From contig BJKQ01000016.1 of NCBI GenBank assembly GCA_006538405.1, positions 1 to 64,000 of the forward strand: a DNA stretch of 64,000 nt, given 5' to 3'. Shown here in pieces: positions 24,603-36,849 of the stretch. Numbering within the stretch: the first letter of the stretch is position 1; the number at the start of each line of letters is the position of its first letter. The notes under the pieces were generated by a model, which saw only the letters and a list, made by a program, of their open reading frames with translations, had not been told where the DNA came from and did no database searches. The translations under genes were made by a program, and so were the position numbers. This stretch comes from Hansfordia pulvinata. Taxonomy: Eukaryota > Ascomycota > Sordariomycetes > Xylariales.

Positions 24603-25478
24603 ATGGCCAGCGACCTGCCATCTTCGGGCAACATGCCCTCGTCTTTTGACGACGACCAGTGCGTCCTGCTTCTGCCTTGCCCCTGTCGTCACTCAACCGC
24701 ACCCTGAAGAACAAGTCACCGCAAAAACGTTCCCACGCTCACGAAAGCACTCTCACAACCCCGAAATCACATTGCCACGCACATGCGCCCGCAGTACAAT
24801 TGCTAACGCCCCCGCCCTGCTCAGCGAGTACCAGGAGACCGGCACGCGCAAGGTGCTGCGCAAGCTGAAGGAGGAGCCCCTGATCCCGCTGGGCTGCGCG
24901 CTGACCGTGACGGCCCTGTGGAACGCCTTCAAGGCGACGCGGGTGGGCGACCACGCGCGCGTCCAGCGCATGTTCCGCGCGCGCGTCTACGCGCAGGGGT
25001 TCACGGTGCTGGCCATCGTCGCGGGCGGCTTCTACTACAGCGAGGACCGCAACAAGACCAAGGAGCTGCGCCAGCTCGAGGCCCGCAAGGCCCACGAGGA
25101 GCGCCACGACAAGTGGCTGCGCGAGCTCGAGGCCCGCGACCAGGAGGAGCGCGAGTTCCAGGAGGCCGTCCGCCGCAAGCGTCAGCGCGCCGAGGCCCGC
25201 AAGGGCGGCGCCGCCGTCGTCGCCGAGGAGAGGGCCGCCGCCGAGGAGGGCGTCGCCAGCGGCAAGGAGGTCCTCCCGAGTCCGGCGCGTCCGGGCTGAG
25301 GCGGCGCGTCGACGACGAGGTCGAGGGCAAGGTGAAAGCCGACGCGCCCGAAGCACATGGCCCCAAGGCCGGAAACGGCGGGGTCCTCGATGCCCTATCC
25401 GAGGCTGGCGGCTGGTTCGGTACGAAGAAGGGTCAAGATACGACAAACGCGGATGACGGCGAGAAGCCCAAGAAATAA
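24603..25478 (+). CDS. RCF1: Respiratory supercomplex factor 1 (HIG1 domain)
   Basis: Exons 24603-24658 and 24825-25478; intron 24659-24824 (GTGCGT..CAG). An inner mitochondrial membrane protein that helps assemble complex III/IV supercomplexes. The HIG1 domain is clear: KLKEEPLIPLGCALTVTAL (first membrane helix), then the conserved RVQRMFRARVYAQGFTV and a second helix, followed by a long charged coiled coil (KTKELRQLEARKAHEERHDK). The frame entered at 24826 stops at 25297-25299 (176 aa). A one-base shift near 25266-25275 instead leads to a plausible tail ending GGWFGTKKG...KPKK at 25478 (about 236 aa). I favour a missing base, but the short form is also a viable length for this family. Confidence 0.9.
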
Positions 25479-25859
25479 GCACAGAAAAGTCCAGGAAAAG
25501 TTTTGGCACATCGTCAGATGTTCGGTTGCCGCCAAGGGGAATCACCACACTGACGCGCGGTCGCATCCGCAACAAGTAAAATGTATTATCCAGCAGAACT
25601 GGGTTGAAATAGTGTAACAACACCTTGCAAAAGCCTTGTATATAACACCGATCTGTCTACACAGTGTACATGCAGATGGAGCAACCTTTCACTCGGACCG
25701 AGTCGTTGTTGACACACTACAAGCCTCATGGCTAAGAACTCCCGCCGCACAGAGTCTGGAAATCTGAATCTTAAAATGATACCCCAACACCGCGAACGCC
25801 AGCTGGCTCTCCAAAGAGGCAAAACAGATGCACACGAGCTTCAGAGTCGCTCGACGACT
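25479..25859. other. 3' spacer between RCF1 and RTC5
   Basis: Tail-to-tail spacer of 380 bases holding both 3' UTRs; nothing else seen. Confidence 0.5.
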
Positions 25860-27781
25860 TCAGCCCATCGATCCACCGCTGCGGTTGGCACCGATAAGCC
25901 CGGCCATCTCTAGAAGTTGCCGGTCGGCATCATGGTCCCCAGTGCCCAAGTTGACGCGGCGTCGGGCCTCAGCCTCTTTAGCCTCCCATGCCCAGCGCTC
26001 AGCTTGTGCGGCAGCCTCGGCATCGCCTCCGCAGCCCCAAACCTCCATGTCGTCAATCTGCATGCGGTCCTGGAAATCGTAGCGCCGTCGTCCTTGTGTC
26101 GTCGCAAATGCACCGCCGCGCGGTGTGTAGTCGTGCGTGAACGCCGCATACTCAAAACTCGAGTCCACCACCATGGATACAGGGCCCAGGTGGCGGATGA
26201 CTCCGGCCGTAGAAGATGCCGCTGACTTTGCTGTGGTCTTGGGCTGTGGGCAGCCGAAGTTGATGCCAGCGTTGGTTTGCGGTGGCTTGTTGAAGGCAAC
26301 ATAGTTCTTGTTGATCGATGAGGCCGGAAAAATGTCGTGCGTAGGGCTGAGCTGGAACAGAATGGTGCCCTCGTCGCCGAAGCATTCTTTGCTGGTGTTC
26401 CGCCAAGGTTGTCTTATCAGAGCGCCAAACACAAGACGGTCGCGATCATCGGGGCCTCCATCTGGAAATCTTTTGGGCCCTAGCGATTCAAGGAACGCAC
26501 CCTCGCTCCCTCCGTGGCCGCCTGTGTCGGCAAGCCTGGTCCCCGATATGAGCAGAATGGTGGGGGCTCTCCAGTTGAAGACCTTGGTTTCAAAACTACC
26601 CATGGAGAATCCGGCATCGGCCCCAGAGTACAGTAGACGCAGTCTTCTGAAAAGATCAGATCCCGGGATGAAGAAAGAAAGCTGGGAGAGGACGTTCAGG
26701 TTGAGTATGTTCCCTTTGTCCTGCAGCAAAGGCGGCAGTGCGACGGGGTGCGGAGCTGGCTGTGATACGCTGTCTTTGCGTTTGGAGAGGTTGAAATTCC
26801 TTGAAAATAGAAAATGCTCAAATAAGGGATTGAAGCCGTCGAAGAGGAACGGCAAATTAGCGGGAAGTACCTTATTGAACTGAGCAAACGTGATACCGGG
26901 CGATTTCTCTACGTTTATGAAAGCCGAGAGGACGTCCTCGGCGGTAGATCGCATGCTCTCCAGCTGGTCTCCAGTGACACGATTAGTGTACGTGGATAGG
27001 TTTTCTTGGGCCCCAATCGGAGAAACGAGAAGAAGAAGCATCAGCAAGCGGCGGAAGTTGTCAGCCGGTATCATCGCGCCATGTGTGGATGCAGAGTGAT
27101 CGTCGCCCGTCTTGAAGGCATCATCAAAGTCAAGCGCGCTAAGGGCCGCCAGCACAAGCTCGTCGTCGTCGTCATCCACTCGATCCTCGAGGTCCTCAGC
27201 AGCTTCATCAACCGCGAATCCGGGGGCATGGTTTAGTTCAGGGTCTCGTAAGTCTGGGGTCTCGTCTGGTGGAAGCTTGATCTCGGACATTTTTCTGTCG
27301 TACACAGCGAGACTCTTGAATAGAAGCTTGCGGCGATTGGATGCGCCGCGGGCTAGGATCTTGTTGTATCGCTCTGTCATGATGGCAACAACCATGATCA
27401 TTTGCTCGAGGCCTAAAACGGCAGGGGCCTCGCTCAGGAAGGGGAAGGCACCTATATAGGAGAGCATCTGGAACAGGACGGGTGACACGGCGAGGATGTC
27501 TGGAAGTTCAAGAAACCGCGCAAGCGTATCCTCCTTGAGGTATCGGACATTTTGCTGGTGGTCTGCGAGTGACTTGAAATTGTCCTTGAAGCAATAGAGC
27601 TCGAGCGGCTCAAAACATTTGCGGGCGAATTTCTCAGCCTGCGCGCCAGAGGTCAGAGTCGCAATAGTCAGACAGACCGAGACCCCTCGAAGAGGCGCGG
27701 GGGGGTAGTAGAGCTTACGAGTTGGGCTGTGATTTCCTCCTTGGAAGGAGGCGGCGCGTCGCTGGAGATGGATTGGCCCAT
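25860..27781 (-). CDS. RTC5: Restriction of telomere capping protein 5 (TLDc)
   Basis: Exons 27781-27719 (21 codons) and 27638-25860; intron 27718-27639 (GTAAGC..CAG); 613 aa. The N-terminus MGQSISSDAPPPS fits an N-myristoylation signal (Gly2, Ser6), as known for yeast Rtc5. The N-terminal half (KCFEPLELYCFKDNFKSLAD, KEDTLARFLELPD, FQMLSYIGAFPF) matches the Rtc5 family. The second half is a TLDc domain, beginning about SFFIPGSDLFRRLRLLYSG and including WRAPTILLISGTRL and the ending block GGAFATTQGRRRYDFQD..IDDMEVWGCGG. In yeast Rtc5 sits on the vacuole and promotes V-ATPase disassembly. The true start is in a different frame from the exon-2 frame, which is open upstream through the intron. 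Confidence 0.92.
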
Positions 27782-30198
27782 GATTCGGGTGACAGCAGGT
27801 TGGAGCCTTGGATGACGGACCGTTGAGAAGCGGCCCCGTCACGGAGCGGGCCAGTCAGATATCGGAGGTCGAAAGACTGTGGTAGCTGAGGCTATCGTAC
27901 CAGGAGGGAGGCGCGGAGCATTCGCGCGGAGCCACGGGGTTGGGGATGCCAGAGATCGGCAGCGCTACGGCGAGGCGACGGCGGGGTGATGGAGGAAAGG
28001 GTGGCGGGACGGAGAGCAGCCTGTGGGACGGTGACGTCGGGTAGCTCGTGCCTGTCTGACCTGTGGCCCTCGTACTGAGGTGCGTACTAGATACCGTAAT
28101 GTAGCTGCGTAGCTAGCGCCTTCAGCCAGGTCCACGGCACGCCCCGGGCAGTATGGGGTGCTACGGGTGCGAGCCCACCAGATCTAACTTTAGTAGCCCA
28201 TGACCCCAGCACACCCAGCTCGGAATATGGATTGCGGGCTTATCAGGCAGGGACTTCCAAGTTACTCCATCTTCCGAGGGTGCTATCGGGGTTTACTCAA
28301 GCGTCTTTAATATGAAAGACAACCTGCAGCTGGCGTAGCCGAACGAGATATTCTGCTTGAGACTGGCCTCGCCGCGCATGCCTCGCTGCTGCTGTCCCGC
28401 ACTTCCCCATATCAGGTAGGTACGAAAGTGTTGGCCACCGGAAAGCCCATCTACGAGAATCGAGTCGTATCAGATACCTACAAGACGATGATGATGACAG
28501 CCCCAGGGACAAGGTATTGGTGTAGGAAGATCAGCGCGGGGGATTTAGCACGAGGTTGGACATGGAAATTGCCTGAGCAGAGGGGGAATGGATGTTCGAC
28601 GTTCAATTCAAGGGTGGTTAGCTCAAGTCTTGGGAGGTACGAGCACCTACTCCCAGGACTCGAGGGACCTGGGTGCTGGTGAAGGCGGCAGCCCTGACGA
28701 TCGGGGCAAGGACGAGACAGCCCGCTACTACTCGCCGGCCTAGGGGTCCGGTACCTGCCCCGTCTGCTATAAGAGTGCAAGCCCCCCACTGTGAGGGCAT
28801 GCATGTGGGTATGGGCAGGGGGGCGTGTACCTCGTGCAGCGGTACCTCGAAAACGCGGATGACTTGCCGCCATGTGGCTGTCATTGCATCATGGGTCGCC
28901 GCTCCTCGTATGGACTAGCATGCGTGCATGCGCACGCCACGAGTACTGCCTACAAGGAGGTACCCAATTATCGGGACTAGGCAAAGGTAGAGCACACACA
29001 TCGTACTTCTCCTAGTGGTAGGGCTATGGCTTGATCTCTTAACAGTAACATGAGAATCGTTCGGCAAGTTATATCGCAGCCTGTCAAACCCGTACTGGGC
29101 ATTGGCTTCCGTGGGGGTTTTCCGGATGGGTGCTCTGGCTCGTCGATGTGGATGTACTTGGGTGCATCATGGACGCATGCAGGAAGTAACCTACCCAGGT
29201 ACCTATATGTACCTGGCGGAAGCAGGCGGCCCCGTCATTGGGCTGCGTCATGCGGGGGCGGCGCAGACAGCGGCCCCAGCCAGCCCGTTGCCCGTCAACC
29301 GAGCCCCAGCGCCGACCAGCCTGTGTATCATCAATGTCCGTAATCCGGGGTCTTGCGCTTGCATTGCCCCCGTCGCATGTTGACCGGATTGATGGTAGGG
29401 CAACCGAGCTGTTCCCTGCTGGTCGTGCCGGGCGACGGCATGGCGCACGAACAGCCCGCTTGGTTGGTTGGATGTATTTCTCAGCCCACATGTCATGTTG
29501 TTGATAGTAGAGTACGGTAGTCGTGCGAGCGCAGAGCGCAGCTGGCGTTGCCCATACCTCCAGCTTGCCTCAGGTCCTCAGACTCGAGCGCACGGGTACA
29601 TGCAGCGGAAGTAGCTCCCAAGTGCACCGCATTGTCTGCCGTTGCTGATCCGTTTCACCAGATCCGGGGTCCGCAACTCGCACCACAACCCCACGGGACC
29701 AACACCGACTCATACCAGACACATCCCACCCTAGCTACGCCTAGCCTCCTTGAAGCCGCCCCCGTCCGGGCTACGCGGGCCTCGCCTCGTGATTTCATCA
29801 TGCCCAATCTGTCTGTCACTCGTCCGCTCTAGGCACGCACCTGGCCTTACCAAGCTTGTTTACCGTCAAAGCAGCCCCGTCGCAGCCCGTCGCAGCAGCC
29901 CGTCCAGACGTAGTTACCTGGGTACGGATACCTTGGTGTGCAACTTTCACTAGGTTAGGTACCCGTAGTCGCTCCCGTCTGCAACTTAAATAGCCGGCAC
30001 TTACACGCTCTCGACCCCGTCGCGACGTCAGCCATCTCCCCCATCTTCATCCACACTCCAGCTCATCCGCCAGGCTGCTACTACACTGTCCGTCCGCATC
30101 GCTTCCCACCGCAATACATTTACTTCCCGCAGTGCCACTCCTGTCGAACGACTTGCGCCACTACATTCCACACTCCGTCTCGATACCACCCATCCACC
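27782..30198. other. Long divergent intergenic region, 2.4 kb
   Basis: Upstream of both RTC5 and the RPEL gene. No coding sequence supported. It is dotted with TACCTA/GGTACC-type words (for example 28,418; 28,636; 28,748; 28,838; 28,957; 29,188-29,217; 29,917-29,967). The last 200 bases before 30,199 are C/T-rich, typical of a fungal leader. Confidence 0.5.
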
Positions 30199-30709
30199 AT
30201 GGCCGCCGCCGAGCAACCATACCAGCCAACCGTCGATGAGACCCCTCTTGCTGCCACCCCTGGCCGCAAGAACTCTCTCGAGCAGCACCTCAAGCAGCGC
30301 CCGGAGCGCTCCGAGCTCGTCGAGAGTAAGCCGCCTCCTGAATCAGCTGACCCCTGAGCCAGCTGCCTCTTCTCCTTTGCTGGAATTCTCTCGCGCTAAC
30401 CCACGTCGATAGAGAACATCTTGCCCGCATCCAACGCTGCCCCCGGTCTGCAGGAGAAGCAAAAGGAGGTGAGTGCCTGACCCAGCTGCTGCAGCGGTCG
30501 TCTGCCATCTTGCAACACCGACTAACTCACACACTCCGCAGCTGGCCAAGCACATGCGCGCAGACTCGCTCAACGACAAGATCTCCCACCGCCCCTCGCC
30601 CGAGAAGCTCATGCAGGAGGGCGTCCTCCGCGATGACCCTCGATCGCCCGAGGAGAAGTACGCAGAGGCCATTGAGGACGAGTATGCCAAACGCGAGGGT
30701 GGCGCCTGA
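30199..30709 (+). CDS. RPEL-repeat protein
   Basis: Three exons: 30199-30325, 30413-30468, 30542-30709; introns 30326-30412 (GTAAGC..TAG) and 30469-30541 (GTGAGT..CAG); 116 aa. Two RPEL-type motifs are visible: LEQHLKQRPERSELVEKNIL (about residues 28-47) and a more diverged SLNDKISHRPSPEKLMQEGVL (about 69-89). In animals RPEL motifs bind G-actin (MRTF, Phactr); in filamentous fungi the small RPEL proteins are conserved but uncharacterised as far as I know. No other domain. Each motif is split from its neighbour by an intron. Start chosen at the first ATG after a C/T-rich leader. Confidence 0.9.
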
Positions 30710-31718
30710 GCGGTCCGGTCGGATCGTCACGGACCAGACTTGCGTCGGCGTCCCACTCAATTGATTGCAGCGTGCGGAGTGGCCAAGCCCGCTCCAAGGT
30801 AGTTTTGGGGTTCACGTGGGCGTTTCTTTGCATGATTTTTTTGGAGGGGTTTTCTTTCTTGCTCCACGGCCTTCCTGCCCGTCAGGGCTCGTATTGAATG
30901 CTTGGGTTGCTTTCCCGGACGTCAAGGATGTTTATGAGGATGACGTACCGCAGAATGGATATCCAAACTATGTCACAAATACGACAACAGACCTTCAGCT
31001 TTAGGAATAGGTCAAATTACACAGGCAAAACCTGTTTTACTCTATTGAACGCGTTTTCCCCAGGGACTTCTTTGTACCCCATTCGTCTACCTATCTCTGT
31101 AGGCAATTTGAAAATAGCCCGCACAATGGATGTCCTTTCACCCCTACCTCATTTGTTAAACCCGCAACCTTGCGAGAAAAAAACAGCTATCGGACCTTTT
31201 TACAGCACTGGTAAACCTCACCGTTCTCAATGAGCTCCTAAGATCGATATTTGTGCGGCAAGGGTCACGGCAACTTGCCAAGCAACAGCCATCTCCCAAG
31301 TGTGTATAGACGCGCAGGCACTCGTCTTCCCCACGCAGGGTTGAATCCGGGGTAACCCCTCCCCCTGCTTCACCCCAACTCGCCGTCGCCCCCGCTCCCC
31401 TCACACTGCTTCTCTCCGGCTGCCGGAGGGTGTTGCCGCGAGGAAAACAGTGCATGAAGCGGCGGAATTGCCAGTCGACCTCGAGCTGTGATAGGCGCGC
31501 TTGGACGGAGCCGCCCATGTGCCTGCGTGCCTACGTGCCCGCTTGCCGATCTCCGAACCGACGACTCGGCACATTGAGGCCGCTTGCAGTGGCTGCTCTC
31601 ACATGTGCTATGCCGAGCTCTAGTATATAAGGACGAACAGCAGATGTCTGATCTGAGAAGATGTTTACCCAACAGCTGCGTCCATTCAGAACAAAGACTA
31701 TAACTGTTCCAAATTGTC
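30710..31718. other. Intergenic, upstream of the arabinofuranosidase
   Basis: No gene supported. Holds the RPEL 3' UTR and the GH51 promoter, including the TATA-like box listed separately. Confidence 0.5.
31624..31630 (+). promoter_or_regulatory. TATA-like box of the GH51 gene
   Basis: TATATAA 89 bases before the start codon at 31719, in a stretch otherwise of mixed composition. The distance fits a strongly regulated fungal hydrolase promoter. Confidence 0.55.
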
Positions 31719-34054
31719 ATGTCGTTGACTCGAGTCCTTCTTGCCGGCGTTCTGGCGGCGTCGGCCGCTGCCGTCGATATTCAGGTCGGAGCTTCGGGCG
31801 GCAACGCCACTTATGGCCACCATTATGGCTTTCTCCACGAGGTGAGCAGACCGGAGACCGAGCGTGACTCCCTCCACCTCGCTTTTATGGCACTCGCTCT
31901 AACGTTGGCTCTGAATAGGACATCAGCTACTCGGGCGACGGCGGCTTGTACGCCGAGCTGGTGCGCAACCGCGCGTTCCAGTCCAGCCCCGAGTTCCCCG
32001 CCAGCCTGCTGGCCTGGCACGTGCTGCCCGGCGCCGCCCTGTCGCTGCAGGACCTGGACGCGCCGCTTTCCGAGGCGCTGCCCACGTCGCTGAACGTCGC
32101 GGTGGCAGACGAGGGCGCCGGCGAAGTTGGCTTCGCGAACACGGGATACTTCGGCATCGACGTCAAGCCCCAGACGTACAAGGGCTCGTTCTGGGTCCGC
32201 GGCGCCTACGGGGCCGGCGAAAGCAGCAGCAACTTCACGGCCTCGCTCGTGTCCAACGCCACGGGCGACGTCTTCGGCAGCGTCCAGGTCCCTTCGGCCG
32301 CCGTCGCCGGGGAGTGGACGGAGCACACGTTTGAGCTGGTGCCGGACTCAGCTGCGCCCGATACGGACAATGCGTTTTCCATCTCTTTTGATGCTGCTGT
32401 GAGTGACACCCTCTCATGCCCTGCTCACGTACCAATGTCGCGGATGCGAATGGAACACTCACCTCGCCGACGAATTCGCAGGCCGCTACGGACGGCTCCC
32501 TTGACTTCAACTTAATCAGTCTCTTTCCGCCCACGTTCAAGGACCGCGAAAACGGCATGCGGATCGATCTCGCGGAGGCTCTTGAGGGTTTCCACCCGGT
32601 GAGTTGCCCATTGCACAGTGAATCTGCTCTCATTGGGTAGAGGATAGCTGCTGATTGTACGCAAAGACGCTTTTCCGCCTCCCCGGAGGCAATATGCTTG
32701 AGGGCCTGACCATCTCGACGTGGTGGGATTGGAAGAACTCGATCGGGCCCCTGAAAGACCGTCCCGGCTTCCAGGGGGTCTGGAATTACCAGCAGACCAA
32801 TGGGCTTGGGCTTCTTGAGTATCTGCTTTTTGCCGAAGACCTCGGAATGGAGATGAGTGAGTCCCCTGCGCCTTACAGCTGTCGTTTTAACCCGGCCTGC
32901 CGAGGGATTGTTATGAGCGACCAACAAGATTACGAATTCTGACGGCTTCTATCTCCAGTCGTTGGCGTCTGGGCGGGCCACTCTCTCAACGGCGAGGTGC
33001 TGCCCGAAGAGGAGCTGCAGCCCTCCATCGACGACGCGCTGGCCGAAATTGAGTTCATCACGGGGCCGGCCGATTCGGAGTGGGGCGCGGTGCGGGCGGA
33101 GCTTGGGCACCCGGAGCCGTTCGCGCTGCGGTACGTCGAGGTCGGCAACGAGGAGTACCTGAGCGGCGGGTGGGACAGCTACAAGGCGTACCGGTTCGAG
33201 GCGTTCCTGGCCGCCATCAACGCCGCCTACCCGGACATCCTCGTCATCAGTGCCGGGTCCGTCTACGACGGCTACGACATCCCGCAGCCCGCGGTGGGCG
33301 ACTACCACACGTACAGCTCGCCCGACGCGCTGGTCGAGCGCTTCGACCTTTTTGACAACGAGGTAACGCCCCACGTCATCGGCGAGATAGCGGCGACGTT
33401 CCTCAACGGGGACGACGGGAACTTTGAGGGCGGCCTCCAGGCGTACCCCTGGTGGCAGGGGTCCGTGGCGGAGGCGGTCACGCTTCTGGGGTCGGAGAGG
33501 AACGCGGACAGGATTCTGGGCGTCTTATACGTGAGTGCCGACAAGCAGCCAACGGCACGGCCGTAACGAAGCTAATGTCGTTGCAGGCGCCGATACTGAG
33601 GAGCCTGGTCGAGTGGCAGTGGGCGACGACCCTAGTGCAGTTCTCGCCCGACCCGGCCCAGACGACGCTCTCGACGAGCTGGTACGTGTGGGAGCTGTTT
33701 GCCTCCCACCCGGTCACCGAGACGCTGCCGACCAGCTCGGACTTTGGCCCGCTGTACTACGCGGCGGGCCGGGACGGCGGCTCGGGCACCACCGTCTTCA
33801 AGGCGGCCGTCTATAACGTTACGGACGGCGCGGACGTGCCCGTCAGCGTGAGTCTTGAAGGGGTCGCGGCCAGCGCCGCGGGCGAGCTGACGGTGCTGAC
33901 GGGGCCCGCGGACCCGCTCGGGTTCAACGACCCGGCGTCGGGCGGCGCCAACGTGGTGCAGACGAGCAAGAAGGCCGTCACCGCGGACGCGGACGGCACC
34001 TTCAGCTTCAGCCTGCCCGACATGAGCGTCGCGGTGCTGACTGTTCAGTCTTGA
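31719..34054 (+). CDS. Alpha-L-arabinofuranosidase, GH51
   Basis: Six exons: 31719-31841, 31919-32398, 32482-32598, 32667-32856, 32959-33530, 33587-34054; all introns GT-AG (mostly GTGAGT) with consistent phases; 649 aa. It releases terminal arabinose from arabinan and arabinoxylan. A signal peptide (VLLAGVLAASAAA) and several N-glycosylation sites (NAT, NFT, NVT) indicate secretion. Seen: RLPGGNMLEG and WWDWKNSIGPLKDRPG of the (beta/alpha)8 core, the acid/base block EVGNEEYLSGGWDSYKAYRF, the presumed nucleophile in HVIGEIAATF (GEYA in most relatives), and the C-terminal beta domain ending AVLTVQS. Resembles the fungal AbfA type in length and order. Divided from polymerase kappa by 670 bases. 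Confidence 0.95.
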
Positions 34055-34723
34055 AGATGCTGCTCGCTACGAGTGGCACCAGAGTTGAGAGCGCGGGGCT
34101 GGGCTGGCGAAGCGGTTGAGTAGAAGCATGAATTCGTGGCCAAGGTGTGGGAAGAGAAAGTTGGTGATGGCTGATGAGGCAAGCTGTCTGGTGCGTCACG
34201 ATCAGCTTGCTTCTGGTATAGTCCAGTCGTCTCCAGCACTCTGAGTCCATTCAGCGTCCTGTGGTCGGTGACAAAACACTGCATCTTGCATTGCCTGAAT
34301 CACTTGTTGAATCCTTCTTAAAGCCAGTCAATTGATGTCAGCCATTCGGGTTCGGCTCGCAGAGAAGAGGCCATCATGTTCCGCCAGGCGCAGTACGAAT
34401 GATGGAGCGCTGGATCCACACATGTGAATGTGCACGTAACATTATTGCTCTTATGTAAGACCCGCACCATTTGTGCAGTGATTAAGTCTCTGAGCCATGT
34501 CACATGACTTCGCGCTGCAAATCGTAAGCGCGTTTGCGGCAAACGCGATCGCAGCCGCCCCGCTCGCTTCTTCCACCCACACCGAACACGGCAGCCATCA
34601 TCGCACCTCTGGTCCCAACGAAGCCGGGTGGTTTGCACCCTGCCGACTGTGGCCGCTATAGTTATTGAGATGGTCACGTCTCGTGATATATGCAAGGTGC
34701 TAGACGGAAGTCCTTAACCCGAC
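34055..34723. other. Intergenic
   Basis: 3' flank of the GH51 gene and promoter of the polymerase gene; nothing recognised. Confidence 0.5.
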
Positions 34724-36684
34724 ATGGCGACCGACCCCAACGCGCCAAACCTCGCCGAGGCTCCAAGCGACCCAGGAGTGCCAATTGACCCGGCCAGCAT
34801 CGAGTCCTTGGAGGCAGAAGAGCTGGGGTCCGAACATGGTACCCTCAAATACCACCTGCTGGGTCCTTCATTGACCAAGGCTGGCCAGGATTCCGTGGAC
34901 CAGACCAAGGTGTGTTCTTGTGTGCCCAACCCACCTGCCACTGTTACTAACCCATGTCTTAGGTCGGCGAGGTTATATACAACGCTTCCAAAGGCTCCAA
35001 GTTCTTCAACCGAGAGGAGGAAAAGGACAAGATCTTAACGCAGAAGATTGAGCAGATTTTGGCGAAGAAGAAACGACTTGAACAGCTAGACTTGAGTCGA
35101 GAACTCCGACTCGCGGACCAGCTCATCATCCAGCTCGAGGCTTCTCGTGACCTGACCCAGAACATCGTCCATGTTGACTGCGATGCCTTTTACGCCGCTG
35201 TGGAGCAACTCGACCAGCCCGAGCTCGTCAACGTGCCCTTTGCAGTTGGTAAAGGCGTCCTCACCACCTGCAATTACCTCGCCCGAAAGTTTGGCTGCCG
35301 GAGTGGCATGGCCGGCTTTGTCGCCAAGAAACTCTGCCCCGAGCTTCTGCTGCTCCCACTCAACTTCGAGAAATACACGGCAAAGGCACACGAGATACGG
35401 GACGTCTTGGCCGATTATGATCCTCGCTTCGAGAGCGCTAGCGTCGACGAGGCCTACCTCAACATCACCGAGTACTGCGAGGAACACAGCATGTCCCCCG
35501 AGGACGTTGTGCAACAACTACGGGACGAGGTACACCAGAAGACCAAAGTCACCGTTTCGGCCGGGATCGCGGCCAACGCAAAACTCGCCAAGATTTGCTC
35601 CAATATGAACAAGCCCAATGGTCAGTTCATTTTGCCCAGCGACCGCCAATCCATCATGAACTTCATGAGGGACCTGCCCACGAGGAAGGTTAATGGGATC
35701 GGCCGCGTGTTGGAGCGTGAACTGCAAGAAATTGGCGTCAAGACGTGTGGCGATATCTACGACCACCGACAGATGCTGCGTCAGCTTTTCGGGGAAAAGA
35801 CGTTCGAGTTCCTCATGCTCTGTCACCTCGGGCTGGGAAGAACCAATGTCCAGCCCGCGGAGGAATACGAGAGGAAAAGCGTGGGCACTGAGAGCACATT
35901 CAAAGACATGTCGGATCCCGATCAGCTGCGCGAGAAGCTACGTTCGACGGCGGTTGAGCTGGAAAGCGACATGCGCCGAGCCGAAGTCAAAGGCCGGACT
36001 CTGGTACTCAAAGTCAAGCTCCACACGTACGAGGTCTTCACACGTCAGGTTGTGACACCGAGAGCCATACACCTGGCAGACGATCTTTACAGCCATGCTT
36101 TGCCAATCCTCACCAAACTGCACCAAGACCGGCCAGACCTGAAGCTTCGCCTGATGGGACTGCGCTGCACGCATCTCGTCAGCACCAAGAAGCCAGACAC
36201 GCGCGCATTCTTCGGCTTGAAGCCCATGAGACCGGGATCGGCAGATCAGTCAGGGGAAACTGGTGCGAAACGCAAAGTCGAGGACATGGAAGATGGCGGT
36301 GATCACGGTCTGGTCGCGGACAATGTCATGCCGGAGAGCGACTTGGATGTCAATGGCGACTTTGACAGTCCGAAGATACGTCATCACGGTAAAGAAGTGA
36401 CTTCAAACCCCGTGAAGACGCAGGCGCCGGAAGAGGAGGAGTGGTGGGACTGTCCTATATGCAATCGACCGCAGTCGGCAGACGAGCGGCAATTCAACGA
36501 GCATATCGATATGTGCTTATCCCGACAAACCATTCGCGACGCTGTCCATGGAGACAGCGCGAGCCCGGCACCAAGAAGCGAAACGCCCGAGCCCAAACGA
36601 CAAAAGGGCAACACCGACAAGAAGAAGAAAACCCGAGCATCAGGTTCCGACGACCCTAAACAGAAAAAACTGTTCTTTAGCTGA
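34724..36684 (+). CDS. POLK: DNA polymerase kappa (Y-family, DinB)
   Basis: Exons 34724-34909 and 34963-36684; the 53-base intron has a TACTAAC branch site at 34945-34951; 635 aa. A translesion polymerase that bypasses bulky lesions in the nucleus. Seen: the kappa-type N-terminal extension (SKFFNREEEKDKILTQKIEQ), catalytic metal site 1 VDCDAFYAAVE (Asp about 134 and 136), site 2 SASVDEAYLN (Asp-Glu about 224-225), the helix-hairpin region LPTRKVNGIGRVLERELQE, and the little finger (KVKLHTYEVFTRQV). The C-terminus adds a UBZ4-type zinc finger (CPICNRPQ...FNEHIDMC) and ends in a PIP-like box (QKKLFF) for PCNA. Tail-to-tail with the D-serine dehydratase gene, 165 bases apart. Confidence 0.95.
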
Positions 36685-36849
36685 AATCCATGCCATGCAA
36701 CAACGACTCACTCAATTGAGCGGCCGTCACGAACGGAATTGTCCGCGCTCATTACGACCAGCCAGGTAATCAAGTCACGATTCACTGTGTAGATCACGGC
36801 TATGGCTACTCATGCACGCCATGTTTATTACATGATCACTGAAGTGGCC

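Noticed and set aside
24739..25623. 294-codon minus frame over RCF1
   Set aside because: Mirror of a charged coiled coil (Leu/Ala/Val-rich antisense); RCF1 has clear HIG1 features.
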